Shown piece by piece: positions 1-8,429 of a stretch of 64,000 nucleotides of DNA (position 1 is its first letter; every line of letters begins with the position of its first letter). Both the position numbers and the translations under genes were made by a program. Source of the DNA: Pseudomonas frederiksbergensis (GTDB lineage Bacteria; Pseudomonadota; Gammaproteobacteria; Pseudomonadales; Pseudomonadaceae); the NCBI RefSeq assembly GCF_001874645.1, contig NZ_CP017886.1, positions 248,001-312,000 of the forward strand, in the 5' to 3' direction. Under the pieces are notes generated by a model. It made no database searches. It was not told the DNA's origin and worked only from the letters and a program-made list of their open reading frames with translations.

Positions 1-720
1 CGCCGGGGCACCGGCAGACTTGGCGATCACTTCAAGGCGCGCAACGTGCTCGGCCAGGTCCGCTTCACTGGCGCGAATGACCCGCGTCGGCTGGCGATCG
101 GCGGGCAAACGACGGATCTCGCTCGCCCGATTGCCCGAACCCTCGCCCGAACCATTGCCGTCAGACGCGTTACCCGCCAGCGACAGACTGGTCTGACCGC
201 CGGTCATGGTCAGGTAAACGTCGGCGAGAATCTCGGAGTCGAGCAAGGCGCCGTGCAGTTCACGGCCGGAGTTGTCGACGCCATAGCGTTTGCACAAGGC
301 ATCGAGGCTGTTGCGCTGGCCGGGGTGACGCTCACGGGCCATCATCAAGGTGTCGAGGATCGAGCAATGCTGGGTGATATCCGCTCGATCCTGCTGACCC
401 ATCAGCGCAAATTCGTTGTTGATGAAGCCAACGTCGAACGCCGCGTTATGGATGATCAGCTGCGCGCCCTTGATGAACTCGAAAAATTCATCGGCCACTT
501 CAGCGAAGCGCGGCTTGCCCACCAGAAACTCGTTGGTGATGCCGTGGACGCCAATCGCGCCCTCGTCACTTTCCCGGTCTGGTTGCAAGTAAACGTGGAA
601 ATGCCGGCCCGTCAGGCGTCGACCGATCAACTCGACGCAACCGATCTCGATAATCCGGTGGCCGTCGGTCACCGGCATGCCGGTGGTTTCGGTGTCGAGC
701 ACCACCATCCTCTGAGCCAT
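1..720 (-). CDS. dnaQ: DNA polymerase III epsilon subunit (3'-5' proofreading exonuclease), partial
   Basis: Proofreading exonuclease of the replicative polymerase. 240 codons are present and the frame is open at base 1, so only a few C-terminal residues are missing (usual length about 245-250). The protein begins MAQRMVVLDTETTG, with the Exo I motif (DTETTG), then Exo II (HNAAFDVGF) and the Exo III-epsilon region (H..ALLDSEILADVY), in DEDDh order. The start at 718-720 places the metal-binding DTE motif about nine residues in, as in the family. The C-terminal tail is rich in G, S and N, as expected for the linker to the polymerase-binding segment. In related pseudomonads rnhA lies directly next to dnaQ. 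Here the ben/cat block separates them. Confidence 0.95.
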   Translation of the reverse strand, partial: MAQRMVVLDTETTGMPVTDGHRIIEIGCVELIGRRLTGRHFHVYLQPDRESDEGAIGVHGITNEFLVGKPRFAEVADEFFEFIKGAQLIIHNAAFDVGFINNEFALMGQQDRADITQHCSILDTLMMARERHPGQRNSLDALCKRYGVDNSGRELHGALLDSEILADVYLTMTGGQTSLSLAGNASDGNGSGEGSGNRASEIRRLPADRQPTRVIRASEADLAEHVARLEVIAKSAGAPA

Positions 721-794
721 CTTCTTTCAACCCCTCTTCGTGCCGTTTTGCATAAGGCGGCGATGTTAACACAGAGCTTGAAAGTGCCAGCGAC

Positions 795-817
795 AGCCGA
801 CAGGACAACTGTCGGCT
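795..817. terminator. Hairpin between benD and dnaQ
   Basis: A perfect 9-bp stem (AGCCGACAG / CTGTCGGCT) with a 5-nt loop lies 16 bases past the benD stop. No T-run follows on either strand, so it is either a weak terminator of the ben operon or a structure in the dnaQ leader. Confidence 0.4.
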
Positions 818-832
818 GCGGACGGCCGGGAC

Positions 833-1606
833 TCAGCCCTGATCACCGCCGCCGACCGGCATCACCAGCCCAGTGATATAAGCTGCATCGTCAGAGGCCA
901 GAAACAGGATCGCCCCGACCTGCTCGTCAATCGTGCCATAGCGTTTCATCAGGCTGCTGTCGACGGTTTGATCGACAATCTGCTGATACCAGACCTTCTC
1001 CTGTGGACTTTGCTCGGCACTGTTGCGCGGGATCCGCCGTGGCGGCGCTTCGGTGCCGCCCGGCGCGGTGGCGTTGACCCGCACGCCCCGCTCGGCGGTT
1101 TCAAACGCCAGGCACGTGGTGAGCGCATTGACCCCGCCCTTGGCCGCGCCGTAAGGCACGCGATTGACACCGCGCGTGGCAATCGATGAGACGTTGACGA
1201 TGGCGCCGCTGCCCTGCTCCAGCATGAACGGCAACGCGGCATGGCAGCACCACAGGGTCGGAAACAGCGAACGCCGGACTTCAGCTTCGATCTGCCGTTC
1301 TTCGTAGTGCTCGTAAGGCTTGGCCCAGATGGTGCCGCCGACGTTGTTGACCAACACATCCAGACGGCCAAAACGCTCGATGGCCGCCGTCATCACGCGA
1401 TGGCACTCGGCGTACTGTTCGAGGTCGGCAGTGAGGGTCAGCACCTCGCAGGTCTGCCCCAATTGTTCTTGCAGCTCAAACACCAGCTCGGAACGGTCGA
1501 CCAGAATCAACTGCGCACCTTCGGCGGCCATGCGCTCGGCGACGCGACGACCAATCCCTTGGGCCGCGCCGGTAATCAGCACGACTTTCTCATGGAATCT
1601 GTTCAT
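833..1606 (-). CDS. benD: cis-1,6-dihydroxycyclohexa-2,4-diene-1-carboxylate dehydrogenase
   Basis: Short-chain dehydrogenase (257 aa) that oxidises and decarboxylates the benzoate cis-diol to catechol using NAD+. Visible motifs are the Rossmann TGAAQGIG near residue 12, the NVGG segment, and the catalytic YGAAK (YxxxK) after a serine-rich strand. The start MNRFHEK at 1604-1606 is preceded by GGAGGG. A longer in-frame extension upstream is translated benC sequence and is not used. It overlaps the end of benC by 17 bp, indicating translational coupling as the last gene of benABCD. The neighbouring dioxygenase subunits separate it from other SDRs. Confidence 0.93.
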   Translation of the reverse strand: MNRFHEKVVLITGAAQGIGRRVAERMAAEGAQLILVDRSELVFELQEQLGQTCEVLTLTADLEQYAECHRVMTAAIERFGRLDVLVNNVGGTIWAKPYEHYEERQIEAEVRRSLFPTLWCCHAALPFMLEQGSGAIVNVSSIATRGVNRVPYGAAKGGVNALTTCLAFETAERGVRVNATAPGGTEAPPRRIPRNSAEQSPQEKVWYQQIVDQTVDSSLMKRYGTIDEQVGAILFLASDDAAYITGLVMPVGGGDQG

Positions 1607-2633
1607 CAAACCCTCCCGCTTGCGCAGCACTTGCAGCGAACTTTTCGTAGTAGAAGTTTTTCGGCGCGATGCCCTGCTCGCGGATGAACTGGCTGACTGC
1701 CTCAACCATCGGCGGCGGGCCGCAGAGGTAGACGTCGACATCGCCGTCGTTCAAGTGCCTGGGTTCGATGTGTTGAGTCACGTAGCCCTTGAGCGGGTGC
1801 GCGCTTTGCGGGTTGGCCACGCAGGTGCTGAAACTGAAATTCGGGATCCGCGCAGCCAAGGCTTGCAGTCGGTCCAGTTCCACCAGGTCAAAATCGTGGG
1901 TCACGCCGTAGATCAAGTGCAACGGATGCTCACTGCCCTGATCGGCAATTTTCTCCAGCATGGCGGTGAATGGCGCCAGGCCGGTGCCACCCGCCAACAG
2001 CAGCAACGGACGCTGAATATCGCGCAGGTAAAAACTGCCCAACGGTCCCGCCAGGCTCATGCTGTCGCCGGCCTTGGCGATGCCGGTGAGGAAGCTGCTC
2101 ATCAGCCCGCCCGGTACAGTGCGGATCAGGAAACTGACTTCACCGTCGCGTTGCAACGAGCTGAACGAATAGGCACGGGTCTGCTCGCTGCCGGGAACAC
2201 CCAGGTTGACATACTGCCCCGGCAGGAACGCCAGTTTGCTCAGGGCGTCGCCCTTGATCGAGAGCGCAATCGTGCTGTCCGACAGCTGACGCACCTGACT
2301 GATCGCCGCGCTGTAGCGGGTTTGTTGGGTGCGGCAGACGTCCGAGGATGCCGGCACGCGCACCACGCAGTCGCTGAGGGCGCGCATCTGGCAGGTCAGC
2401 ACAAAACCCTGTTCGGCCTCCTCGCCGCTGAGGGCGTCTTCGATGTACTCCTCGCCCAGATCGTAATGCCCGGCTTCGGCGAAGCATTTGCAAGTGCCGC
2501 AGGCGCCGTCGCGGCAGTCCAGCGGGATGTTGATGCCTTGGCGGTAGGCAGCGTCGGCCACGGTTTCGCCGGGATTGGCGTCAACGAATCGGGTGACACC
2601 GTCTTCAAAATTGAGTGCGATGGAATGAGTCAT
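1590..2633 (-). CDS. benC: Benzoate 1,2-dioxygenase electron transfer component
   Basis: NADH reductase of the two-component benzoate dioxygenase (347 aa), passing electrons from NADH through FAD and a [2Fe-2S] centre to BenAB. The N-terminal plant-type ferredoxin domain shows CRDGACGTC with a fourth Cys about 30 residues later. Next comes the FAD domain with RAYSFSS (RxYS), then the NAD domain with LLLAGGTGLAPF and a C-terminal CGPPPMVEAV motif. The start chosen is MTHSIALNF at 2631-2633. The nine-codon upstream extension has no support. It lies 10 bp after benB. Confidence 0.95.
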   Translation of the reverse strand: MTHSIALNFEDGVTRFVDANPGETVADAAYRQGINIPLDCRDGACGTCKCFAEAGHYDLGEEYIEDALSGEEAEQGFVLTCQMRALSDCVVRVPASSDVCRTQQTRYSAAISQVRQLSDSTIALSIKGDALSKLAFLPGQYVNLGVPGSEQTRAYSFSSLQRDGEVSFLIRTVPGGLMSSFLTGIAKAGDSMSLAGPLGSFYLRDIQRPLLLLAGGTGLAPFTAMLEKIADQGSEHPLHLIYGVTHDFDLVELDRLQALAARIPNFSFSTCVANPQSAHPLKGYVTQHIEPRHLNDGDVDVYLCGPPPMVEAVSQFIREQGIAPKNFYYEKFAASAAQAGGFDEQIP

Positions 2634-2643
2634 GACGGCCGCC

Positions 2644-3132
2644 TCACAGGTGGTAAACATCGATCACCTGACGAACGTAGTCGTTCTTCAGGATCACTTT
2701 CTTGGCCTTGATCAGCGGGCTGTCGCCACGCACGTCAAGGGTGTAGAAACTGCTGCCGAAATAGCTGTCGACGGTCTTGTAGCGAAAGCTCAGGGTGTGC
2801 CAGTTAAAGCGCACCTTGCACAGCCCATCGGCCTGTTCGAGCAGTTCGATGTTGCTGATGTTGTGCGAGGTCCGGGTGTCCGGCACGCTGGCGCTGGAGC
2901 GCTCGGTCTTGATCCGGAAAATGCGGTCTTCCAGGCCCGTGCGGTTGCCGTACCAGATCAGTGAAATTTCCCGTTGCGGGTCCTCGGTCAGCTCGTCGTT
3001 ATCGTCCCAGGACGGCATCCAGAAGCTCGCGTCCGCGGCATACAGCTCCAGCCAGTTGTCCCATTCCTTGTCGTCGAGGTAGCGCGCTTCGCGGTAGATA
3101 AAATCGCACACGGCGTCGTAAGTGATGCTCAT
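2644..3132 (-). CDS. benB: Benzoate 1,2-dioxygenase small (beta) subunit
   Basis: Structural beta subunit (162 aa) of the ring-hydroxylating dioxygenase. It has the SnoaL/NTF2-like fold of the family: [17 protein letters not shown] at the N terminus and conserved [11 protein letters not shown] and [15 protein letters not shown] segments. Length is normal. Its ATG overlaps the benA stop by 4 bp (ATGA), fixing the start and implying coupled translation and 1:1 subunit supply. Confidence 0.95.
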   Translation of the reverse strand: MSITYDAVCDFIYREARYLDDKEWDNWLELYAADASFWMPSWDDNDELTEDPQREISLIWYGNRTGLEDRIFRIKTERSSASVPDTRTSHNISNIELLEQADGLCKVRFNWHTLSFRYKTVDSYFGSSFYTLDVRGDSPLIKAKKVILKNDYVRQVIDVYHL

Positions 3133-4493
3133 GACAACGCCTCCACCTTGATCAAGACCGACAGCTCTTCGCTCAACGCCTTGAGCATGGTTTCCTGCCA
3201 GTACTTGTGTTGCAGCACGAACAGGCCTTCGTCTTCGGTGCGCACGCCACTGAGCAACGGATGCAGATCAATCTCTTTGGCCGCCTCGTCGGCACCTTCA
3301 ACCCAGTGCGCGGCGCCACGGGACATGTCGTTCCAGGCGGTGGTGCTGCCCTGATAGCCCATCTGGCAGGAGCGGAATTCTTCGAGGTCGTCCGGGGTCG
3401 CCATGCCGCTGACATTGAAGAAATCCTCGTACTGACGAATCCGGCTCGAACGTGCACTGTCGCTTTCGCCTTTGGGAGCGATGCAGTAGATGGTGATTTC
3501 GGTGCGGTTGACCGAGATCGGCCGGGCGATGCGGATCTGTGAACTGAACTGATCCATCAGGTACACGTTGGGGTACAGGCACAGGTTGCGCGAATTCTCG
3601 ATCATCCAGTCGGCGCGAGCCTGACCGACATCCTTGGCCAGCTCATCGCGGCGCTCGTACAGCGGCCGGTCTTCAGGGTTCGACCAACGGGTCCAGAGCA
3701 GCATGTGGCCTTTGTCGAAGGAGTAGAACCCGCCGCCCTGCTTGGCCCAGGTGCCGGCGCTCATGGTTGGGTGCTCGTCACCGCATTCGCGCTGCTTGCG
3801 CTGGTTCTGGGTGGCTGCATAGTTCCAGTGCACGGAGCTGACGTGATAGCCATCGGCGCCATTCTCGGCGGTGAGTTTCCAGTTGCCTTCGTAGATGTAG
3901 CTACTTGATCCGCGCAGTACTTCAAGGCCATCGGCGGACTGGTCGACGATCATGTCGATGATCTTCGCCGACTCGCCCAGATGCTCGACCAGCGGCACCA
4001 CGTCGGCCTTGAGGCTGCCGAACAGGAAGCCACGATAGGATTCGAACCGCGCGACGTTGGTCAGGTCGTGGGAGCCTTCGCAGTTGAAGCTCGCCGGGTA
4101 GCCGGCCGACGCTGGATCCTTGACCTTGAGCAGCTTGCCGGAGTTGTTGAACGTCCAGCCATGAAACGGGCAGGTGTAGGTAGACTTGTTGCCGGTCTTG
4201 TGTCGGCAGAGCATCGCGCCACGGTGGCTGCAGGCGTTGATGAATGCGTTGAGCTCGCCGTCCTTGTTGCGCGCGATGAAGATCGACTGACGGCCCATGG
4301 TGGTGGTGTAGAAATCGTTTTTGTTCGGAATCTGGCTCTCGTGGGCGAGGTACAGCCAGTTGCCTTCGAAGATGTGTTGCATCTCGAGATCGAACAACCG
4401 TGGGTCGGTAAACATCTCCCGCTTGCAGCGGTAGAGGCCCTGGTCTTTGTTTTCTTCAAGCAGGGAGTGAAGGTATTCGGGTCGCAGGGACAT
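3129..4493 (-). CDS. benA: Benzoate 1,2-dioxygenase large (alpha) subunit
   Basis: Catalytic oxygenase subunit (454 aa), adding O2 to benzoate to form the 1,2-cis-diol. The Rieske site is visible as CSHRG (C-x-H) and CPFHGW (C-x2-H), 17 residues apart. The mononuclear iron site is DGYHVSSVH (D-x2-H-x4-H). The start [10 protein letters not shown] at 4491-4493 has GGAGG eight bases upstream. It is the first gene of benABCD and is preceded by a promoter with two BenR/XylS-type operators. Confidence 0.96.
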   Translation of the reverse strand: MSLRPEYLHSLLEENKDQGLYRCKREMFTDPRLFDLEMQHIFEGNWLYLAHESQIPNKNDFYTTTMGRQSIFIARNKDGELNAFINACSHRGAMLCRHKTGNKSTYTCPFHGWTFNNSGKLLKVKDPASAGYPASFNCEGSHDLTNVARFESYRGFLFGSLKADVVPLVEHLGESAKIIDMIVDQSADGLEVLRGSSSYIYEGNWKLTAENGADGYHVSSVHWNYAATQNQRKQRECGDEHPTMSAGTWAKQGGGFYSFDKGHMLLWTRWSNPEDRPLYERRDELAKDVGQARADWMIENSRNLCLYPNVYLMDQFSSQIRIARPISVNRTEITIYCIAPKGESDSARSSRIRQYEDFFNVSGMATPDDLEEFRSCQMGYQGSTTAWNDMSRGAAHWVEGADEAAKEIDLHPLLSGVRTEDEGLFVLQHKYWQETMLKALSEELSVLIKVEALS

Positions 4494-4529
4494 GGCCGCC
4501 GCCTCCATTGTTTTTATTCAGGCAGGCTC

Positions 4530-4592
4530 ATGCTAGGGCGGCTGATGCAGGGACAATATCCGCTGGGTGCAGACCTTTATCCGTTTTGTGCA
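4530..4592 (-). promoter_or_regulatory. Pben promoter with tandem BenR/XylS-type operators
   Basis: Reading on the minus strand, two direct repeats of TGCA-N6-GGATA lie at 4578-4592 and 4557-4571, with start-to-start spacing of exactly 21 bp. The last two bases of the proximal site form the start of a -35-like TATTGT (4553-4558). A -10-like TAGCAT (4530-4535) follows after 17 bp. This is the arrangement known for the Pm promoter of TOL plasmids, where XylS binds TGCA-N6-GGNTA repeats overlapping -35 by 2 bp. The sites are seen directly; BenR as ligand is inferred from the adjacent benR. Confidence 0.88.
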
Positions 4593-4631
4593 AAACGCAC
4601 ATAACCCTGCGGGGGCGCGTACACGGTCGGC

Positions 4632-4713
4632 GTAGGCGCTGGCGAAGCCTGCGATCTTTGGCGGTTTCCAGGCCGTCGAAGATCAAAAGATCGCAGCCTG
4701 CGGCAGCTCCTAC
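4632..4713. repeat. REP-type inverted repeat
   Basis: Two diverged arms, about 4632-4659 and 4685-4713, of the GTAGG-GCTG-CG-AG-CTGCGATC family face each other around a short spacer, between benR and the ben promoter. The same element recurs at least five more times in the window. It may end benR transcription. Confidence 0.75.
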
Positions 4714-4757
4714 GGGGGCAACGTACGCCCGTTAAAACAGGGGGCACACGGTCGGTA

Positions 4758-5714
4758 TCAGTGCCGGCGCTTGAGGGTGTCCGACGGCAATTCGCCGAAC
4801 TGCTTACGGTAGCTTTCGGAGAATCGTCCCAGATGCAAAAAGCCATAATCCATGGCCAGCTCGGTCACGTTGCGCACTGTGCAGGTCGGGTCGCTCAGGC
4901 AAGCGTTGACCCGCTCGAGCTTTTTCTGCCGGATGTAGTTTTTCGGGGTGGTGGCCGCATTGCGCTCGAACAACCCATACAGCGAACGCAGGCTCATTTG
5001 TGCCTGACGCGCCAGTTCTTCGCTGCAGATGTCCTGCTTGAGGTTGCGTTCGATGTAGTCGGCGATCAACTCGAAGTTCGCTGAACGCGAACCGAGGCTG
5101 AGGCGCCTGACATTGGTTTTCATCAAGCTGAGCATCTTGCTCACGACAATTTGCGTGTAATGCTCCTGAATACGCGGCATGCGCTCGCTTGCTTCAGCTT
5201 CCTGGCAGACCATGCCCAGCAAGTTGACGAAGCCTTCGAGTTCATCCAGTTGGTAGCGGTTCTCCAGAAACCGCACGCCCTGCCCCGGGTGTAACCAGCG
5301 TTGCTCCTGGCACACTGACTCCAGCAGGCTGGTGGGCATTTTCACGATGAATTTTTCGCAGTCGTCGGAGTACGTCAGGTCCACCGGATCGTCCGGGTTG
5401 ATCAACAGCAGCTCACCGGGAGCAAAGTAGTGTTCCTGCCGATGACCGCGCCACAGACAGTTTCCGCGTAATAGCACTTGCAGGTGGTAGATGGTTTCCA
5501 GCGCCGGCGAGGTCACCCGCACGCTGCCGCCATAGCTGATACGGCACAGGTCGAGGCTGGCGAATTTACTGTGATTGAGACTGGCCTGAGGGCTGCTGCT
5601 CCTGGACAAACGGATGCAATGGTTGCCGACGTGCTGATTGACGTAGCCCGACACTGCATAAGGGTCGGCCTGTTCAAACACTCTGCTGCGCTCACCCAAT
5701 AGATGCGCTTGCAT
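4758..5714 (-). CDS. benR: AraC/XylS-family activator of the ben operon
   Basis: Transcriptional activator (318 aa). The C-terminal roughly 100 residues carry two helix-turn-helix motifs in the AraC/XylS manner (ICSEELARQAQMSLRSLYGLF, then LAMDYGFLHLGRFSESYRKQFGE). The N-terminal half is the benzoate-sensing beta-barrel type found in XylS and BenR. It lies directly upstream of benABCD in the same direction, with two TGCA-N6-GGATA sites between. In P. putida BenR activates benABC with benzoate as effector, and the same role is inferred here. It follows the catBCA genes by about 150 bp. Confidence 0.9.
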   Translation of the reverse strand: MQAHLLGERSRVFEQADPYAVSGYVNQHVGNHCIRLSRSSSPQASLNHSKFASLDLCRISYGGSVRVTSPALETIYHLQVLLRGNCLWRGHRQEHYFAPGELLLINPDDPVDLTYSDDCEKFIVKMPTSLLESVCQEQRWLHPGQGVRFLENRYQLDELEGFVNLLGMVCQEAEASERMPRIQEHYTQIVVSKMLSLMKTNVRRLSLGSRSANFELIADYIERNLKQDICSEELARQAQMSLRSLYGLFERNAATTPKNYIRQKKLERVNACLSDPTCTVRNVTELAMDYGFLHLGRFSESYRKQFGELPSDTLKRRH

Positions 5715-5820
5715 AACCGCTCACTCTCATTGTAATTATCGGCTGCGGTATCGGTGCTGTTGGCCACGCACCCCAGCAAATCGGGCCTGGCCATTCTATG
5801 CAAGTCGCCGCAAAGCGGAA

Positions 5821-5854
5821 GGCCACGAAATCAACGGTCAGTTATCTCGTGGCC
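5821..5854. terminator. Stem-loop after catA
   Basis: GGCCACGA and TCGTGGCC form an 8-bp stem with an 18-nt loop between the catA stop and benR. No T-run is present. It could separate cat from benR transcription. Confidence 0.35.
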
Positions 5855-5871
5855 CGGGCCAACGCTGCTGA

Positions 5872-6801
5872 TCAGTTCTCCAGCGCGCGCACTCGCTCGT
5901 GACGGTGTTGCTCTTCTGGCTGCGCCGACGACTGCAGGGTGAAATCGAATTCGATCTCGGCAAAACGCCCACTGACGCCATGCTCACGTGCACGCTGCTG
6001 ATCATCACTGAAGGTGATTTTGGCGATCAACTCGTCACGGGTAGCGTAGGCGAAATCGTCATGCAGATACTTGTCACCGTCCAGGTTGATCTGGGTGGTC
6101 AGGTGACGGTGATCGTCAGCCGAGATGAAGAAGTGGATGTGCGCCGGACGCTGGCCATGGCGACCCAATTGATCAAGCAGCTGTTGGGTCGGACCGTCTG
6201 GTGGGCAACCGTAGCCCGACGGCACGATGCTGCGAAAACGGTAGCGACCTTCGGCGTCGGTGACGATCCGGCGACGCAGATTGAACTCCGACTGGCTGCC
6301 ATCGAAGTACGAATAAGTGCCACCCGTGTTGGCGTGCCAGACATCCACCACGGCGCCTGCCAATGGCTGGCCATTGGTGTCCTTGACCTGGCCCTGCATG
6401 AACAGCACCACGCCCGGATCGACGCCGTCGTCCAGCCGTGCTTCGCTGTTGGACAGCGGTGCGCCAGCCACGTACAGCGGGCCTTCGATGGTACGAGGGG
6501 TGCCACCGGTTTTACCGGTCTGCGCGTCTTCGGCATCCATCAGCAGGTCCAGATAGTGTTCCAGACCCAAGCCTGCAACCAGCAGGCCAGCCTCTTGCCG
6601 CGCACCCAATTCGTTCAGGTAGTTGACGGCTTTCCAGAACTCTTCCGGGGTCACTTCAAGGTCTTCGATGATGTTCACCGAATCACGCAGGATGCGATAG
6701 ATCAGCGCTTTGGCGCGCGGGTTACCACCATCGTTGAGCAGACCACTGGCGTCTTCAAGGAACTTCTGGGCGCTGGCAGTGTGGGAAATCTTGGCATTCA
6801 T
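5872..6801 (-). CDS. catA: Catechol 1,2-dioxygenase
   Basis: Intradiol Fe(III) dioxygenase (309 aa) cleaving catechol to cis,cis-muconate. An N-terminal helical dimer/lipid-binding domain (about residues 1-100) precedes the beta-sandwich catalytic domain. Iron-ligand regions are recognisable: Tyr in TIEGPLYVAGAP, Tyr in the YRFRSIVPSGYGCPPDGP stretch, and the two His of RPAHIHFF. Length is typical. It follows catC after 51 bp in the order catB-catC-catA, so the two halves of the pathway, ben and cat, run on one strand. Confidence 0.96.
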   Translation of the reverse strand: MNAKISHTASAQKFLEDASGLLNDGGNPRAKALIYRILRDSVNIIEDLEVTPEEFWKAVNYLNELGARQEAGLLVAGLGLEHYLDLLMDAEDAQTGKTGGTPRTIEGPLYVAGAPLSNSEARLDDGVDPGVVLFMQGQVKDTNGQPLAGAVVDVWHANTGGTYSYFDGSQSEFNLRRRIVTDAEGRYRFRSIVPSGYGCPPDGPTQQLLDQLGRHGQRPAHIHFFISADDHRHLTTQINLDGDKYLHDDFAYATRDELIAKITFSDDQQRAREHGVSGRFAEIEFDFTLQSSAQPEEQHRHERVRALEN

Positions 6802-6852
6802 GATTAATCCTCATCTTGTATTTATTAGAGTACAGAGCTGGCAAACAACGGC

Positions 6853-7143
6853 TCAGCGATCATCCTCATGAATAGAGGAAGGATGCCTGCACATCGCATT
6901 CACTTCGATAGCCATGTAGGGATAAAGCGGCAGTTGCATTAGCAGGTCGTGCAGTTCCTGCACACTGTCGACATCGAACACGCTGTAATTGGCGTAGAGC
7001 CCGGCGATGCGCCACAGATGGCGCCACTTGCCCTGCTGTTGCAGGCGCTGGGCCAGGGACTTTTCGTCGAACTTGAGCTGGGCGGCGCGCTCTGGGTCCA
7101 TGTCGACCGGCAGGTTCACGGTCATTTTTACGTGAAATAACAT
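6853..7143 (-). CDS. catC: Muconolactone delta-isomerase
   Basis: Small decameric isomerase (96 aa) converting muconolactone to 3-oxoadipate enol-lactone. MLFHVKMTVNLPVDMDPE at the N terminus and the RIAGLYANYSVFDVDSV core are characteristic. Its start lies 10 bp after the catB stop, consistent with a catBCA operon. Confidence 0.95.
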   Translation of the reverse strand: MLFHVKMTVNLPVDMDPERAAQLKFDEKSLAQRLQQQGKWRHLWRIAGLYANYSVFDVDSVQELHDLLMQLPLYPYMAIEVNAMCRHPSSIHEDDR

Positions 7144-7153
7144 GCGGTTCTCC

Positions 7154-8302
7154 TCAGGCGGGATGAATGGCAGTGGAGGTTTTGTCGCGGCGGAAAAACG
7201 CCAGACGCTCTTCGTCCAGGCTCAGGCCAAGGCCGGGTGCCTGCGAAACATGCAAATGGAAATCGCGGTAAACCGGCGGCTCGCTGAGGATGTCTTCTGT
7301 CAGCAACAGCGGGCCGAACAGCTCGGTATCCCAGCTCAGTTTGTTCAGCGTGAGAAAGGCATGGGCCGAGGCCAGCGTGCCAATCCCGCCTTCAAGCATG
7401 GTGCCGCCGTACAGGCCAATACCTGCCGCTTCGGCAATCGCTGCGGTACGCAACACTGCGCGGGGGCCGCCGTTCTTGGCGATTTTCAGTGCGAACACCG
7501 AAGCCGCGCCTTCGCGCGCCAGATTGAACGCATCTTCCACACACTCGATCGATTCATCGGCCATGATCGGCGCGGGGCTCATCGCGTTGAGGCGCACCAT
7601 GCCGCAACGGTTATTGCGCGAAATCGGTTGTTCGATCAGGTCGATGCCATTGCCACCGAGAATCCGGCAAGCCCGTAGCGCCACCGCTTCGTCCCAGGCC
7701 TGGTTGACGTCGACGCGCACACTGGCACGGTCGCCCAAGGCTTTTTTGATCGCAATGACATGAGCCAGATCGCGGTCGACTTCGCCGGCACCGATCTTCA
7801 ACTTGAAGATCCGGTGGCGGCGCAGGTCGAGCATTTGCTCGGCTTCGGCGATGTCCTTGGCGGTATCGCCGCTGGCCAGCGTCCAGGCCACCGGCAACGA
7901 GTCACGTACACGGCCACCGAGTAACTCGCTGACCGGCAGCCCAAGGCGCTTGCCGTGGGCATCGAGCAAAGCGGTTTCGATACCGGATTTGGCAAAGGTA
8001 TTGCCGCGAATGCTGCGCTCCAGGCGCAACATCGCCGCGTTGATGTTGCACCCGTCCTGCCCTAGCAGCAGTGGCGCAAAGTGTTTGTCGATGTTGGTCT
8101 TGATGCTGTCCGGGCTTTCATTGCCGTAGGCCAGGCCACCGATGGTGGTCGATTCGCCGATGCCTTCGATGCCGTCTTTGCTGCGCACGCGGATGATCAC
8201 CAGCGTCTGATTCTGCAGGGTGTGCATCGCCAGCTTGTGCGGGCGGATAGTCGGTAGATCGACGATGATCGTCTCGATCGATTCAATGGCAGAAGAAAGC
8301 AT
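7154..8302 (-). CDS. catB: Muconate cycloisomerase
   Basis: Enolase-superfamily enzyme (382 aa) that cyclises cis,cis-muconate to muconolactone. Catalytic features seen are KLKIGAG (KxK lysine), the metal ligands in RVDVNQAWD, LIEQP and MADES, and an acid/base Lys in FALKIAKNGG. Length is normal. It is the first gene of catBCA and is divergent from catR across a 127-bp region containing two 15-bp palindromes. Confidence 0.95.
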   Translation of the reverse strand: MLSSAIESIETIIVDLPTIRPHKLAMHTLQNQTLVIIRVRSKDGIEGIGESTTIGGLAYGNESPDSIKTNIDKHFAPLLLGQDGCNINAAMLRLERSIRGNTFAKSGIETALLDAHGKRLGLPVSELLGGRVRDSLPVAWTLASGDTAKDIAEAEQMLDLRRHRIFKLKIGAGEVDRDLAHVIAIKKALGDRASVRVDVNQAWDEAVALRACRILGGNGIDLIEQPISRNNRCGMVRLNAMSPAPIMADESIECVEDAFNLAREGAASVFALKIAKNGGPRAVLRTAAIAEAAGIGLYGGTMLEGGIGTLASAHAFLTLNKLSWDTELFGPLLLTEDILSEPPVYRDFHLHVSQAPGLGLSLDEERLAFFRRDKTSTAIHPA

Positions 8303-8364
8303 GTCGATACCCGTCAGGTTCTTGAAGTTCTGTGACGGATTCTCGTACGGCTTTTTTCAGGGTT

Positions 8365-8403
8365 CCAATATAGAATTGGTCTGGGTCGATACCTTAAAGG
8401 TAT
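8365..8403. promoter_or_regulatory. CatR-type recognition and activation sites in the catB-catR intergenic region
   Basis: Two perfect 15-bp interrupted palindromes are seen: ATACC-N5-GGTAT at 8389-8403, which contains the LysR T-N11-A core, and CCAAT-N5-ATTGG at 8365-8379. Their centres are 24 bp apart. P. putida CatR is known to use a recognition site of the ATAC-N7-GTAT type upstream of catB plus an activation site nearer the promoter. The pattern fits, with the first site distal and the second proximal to catB. Confidence 0.8.
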
Positions 8404-8429
8404 TCACCATCCTCGACTGTGGAGAGCTC

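Noticed and set aside
4610..4720. Second BenR-type operator pair further upstream of Pben
   Set aside because: This stretch is the REP element; no further TGCA-N6-GGNTA match was found.
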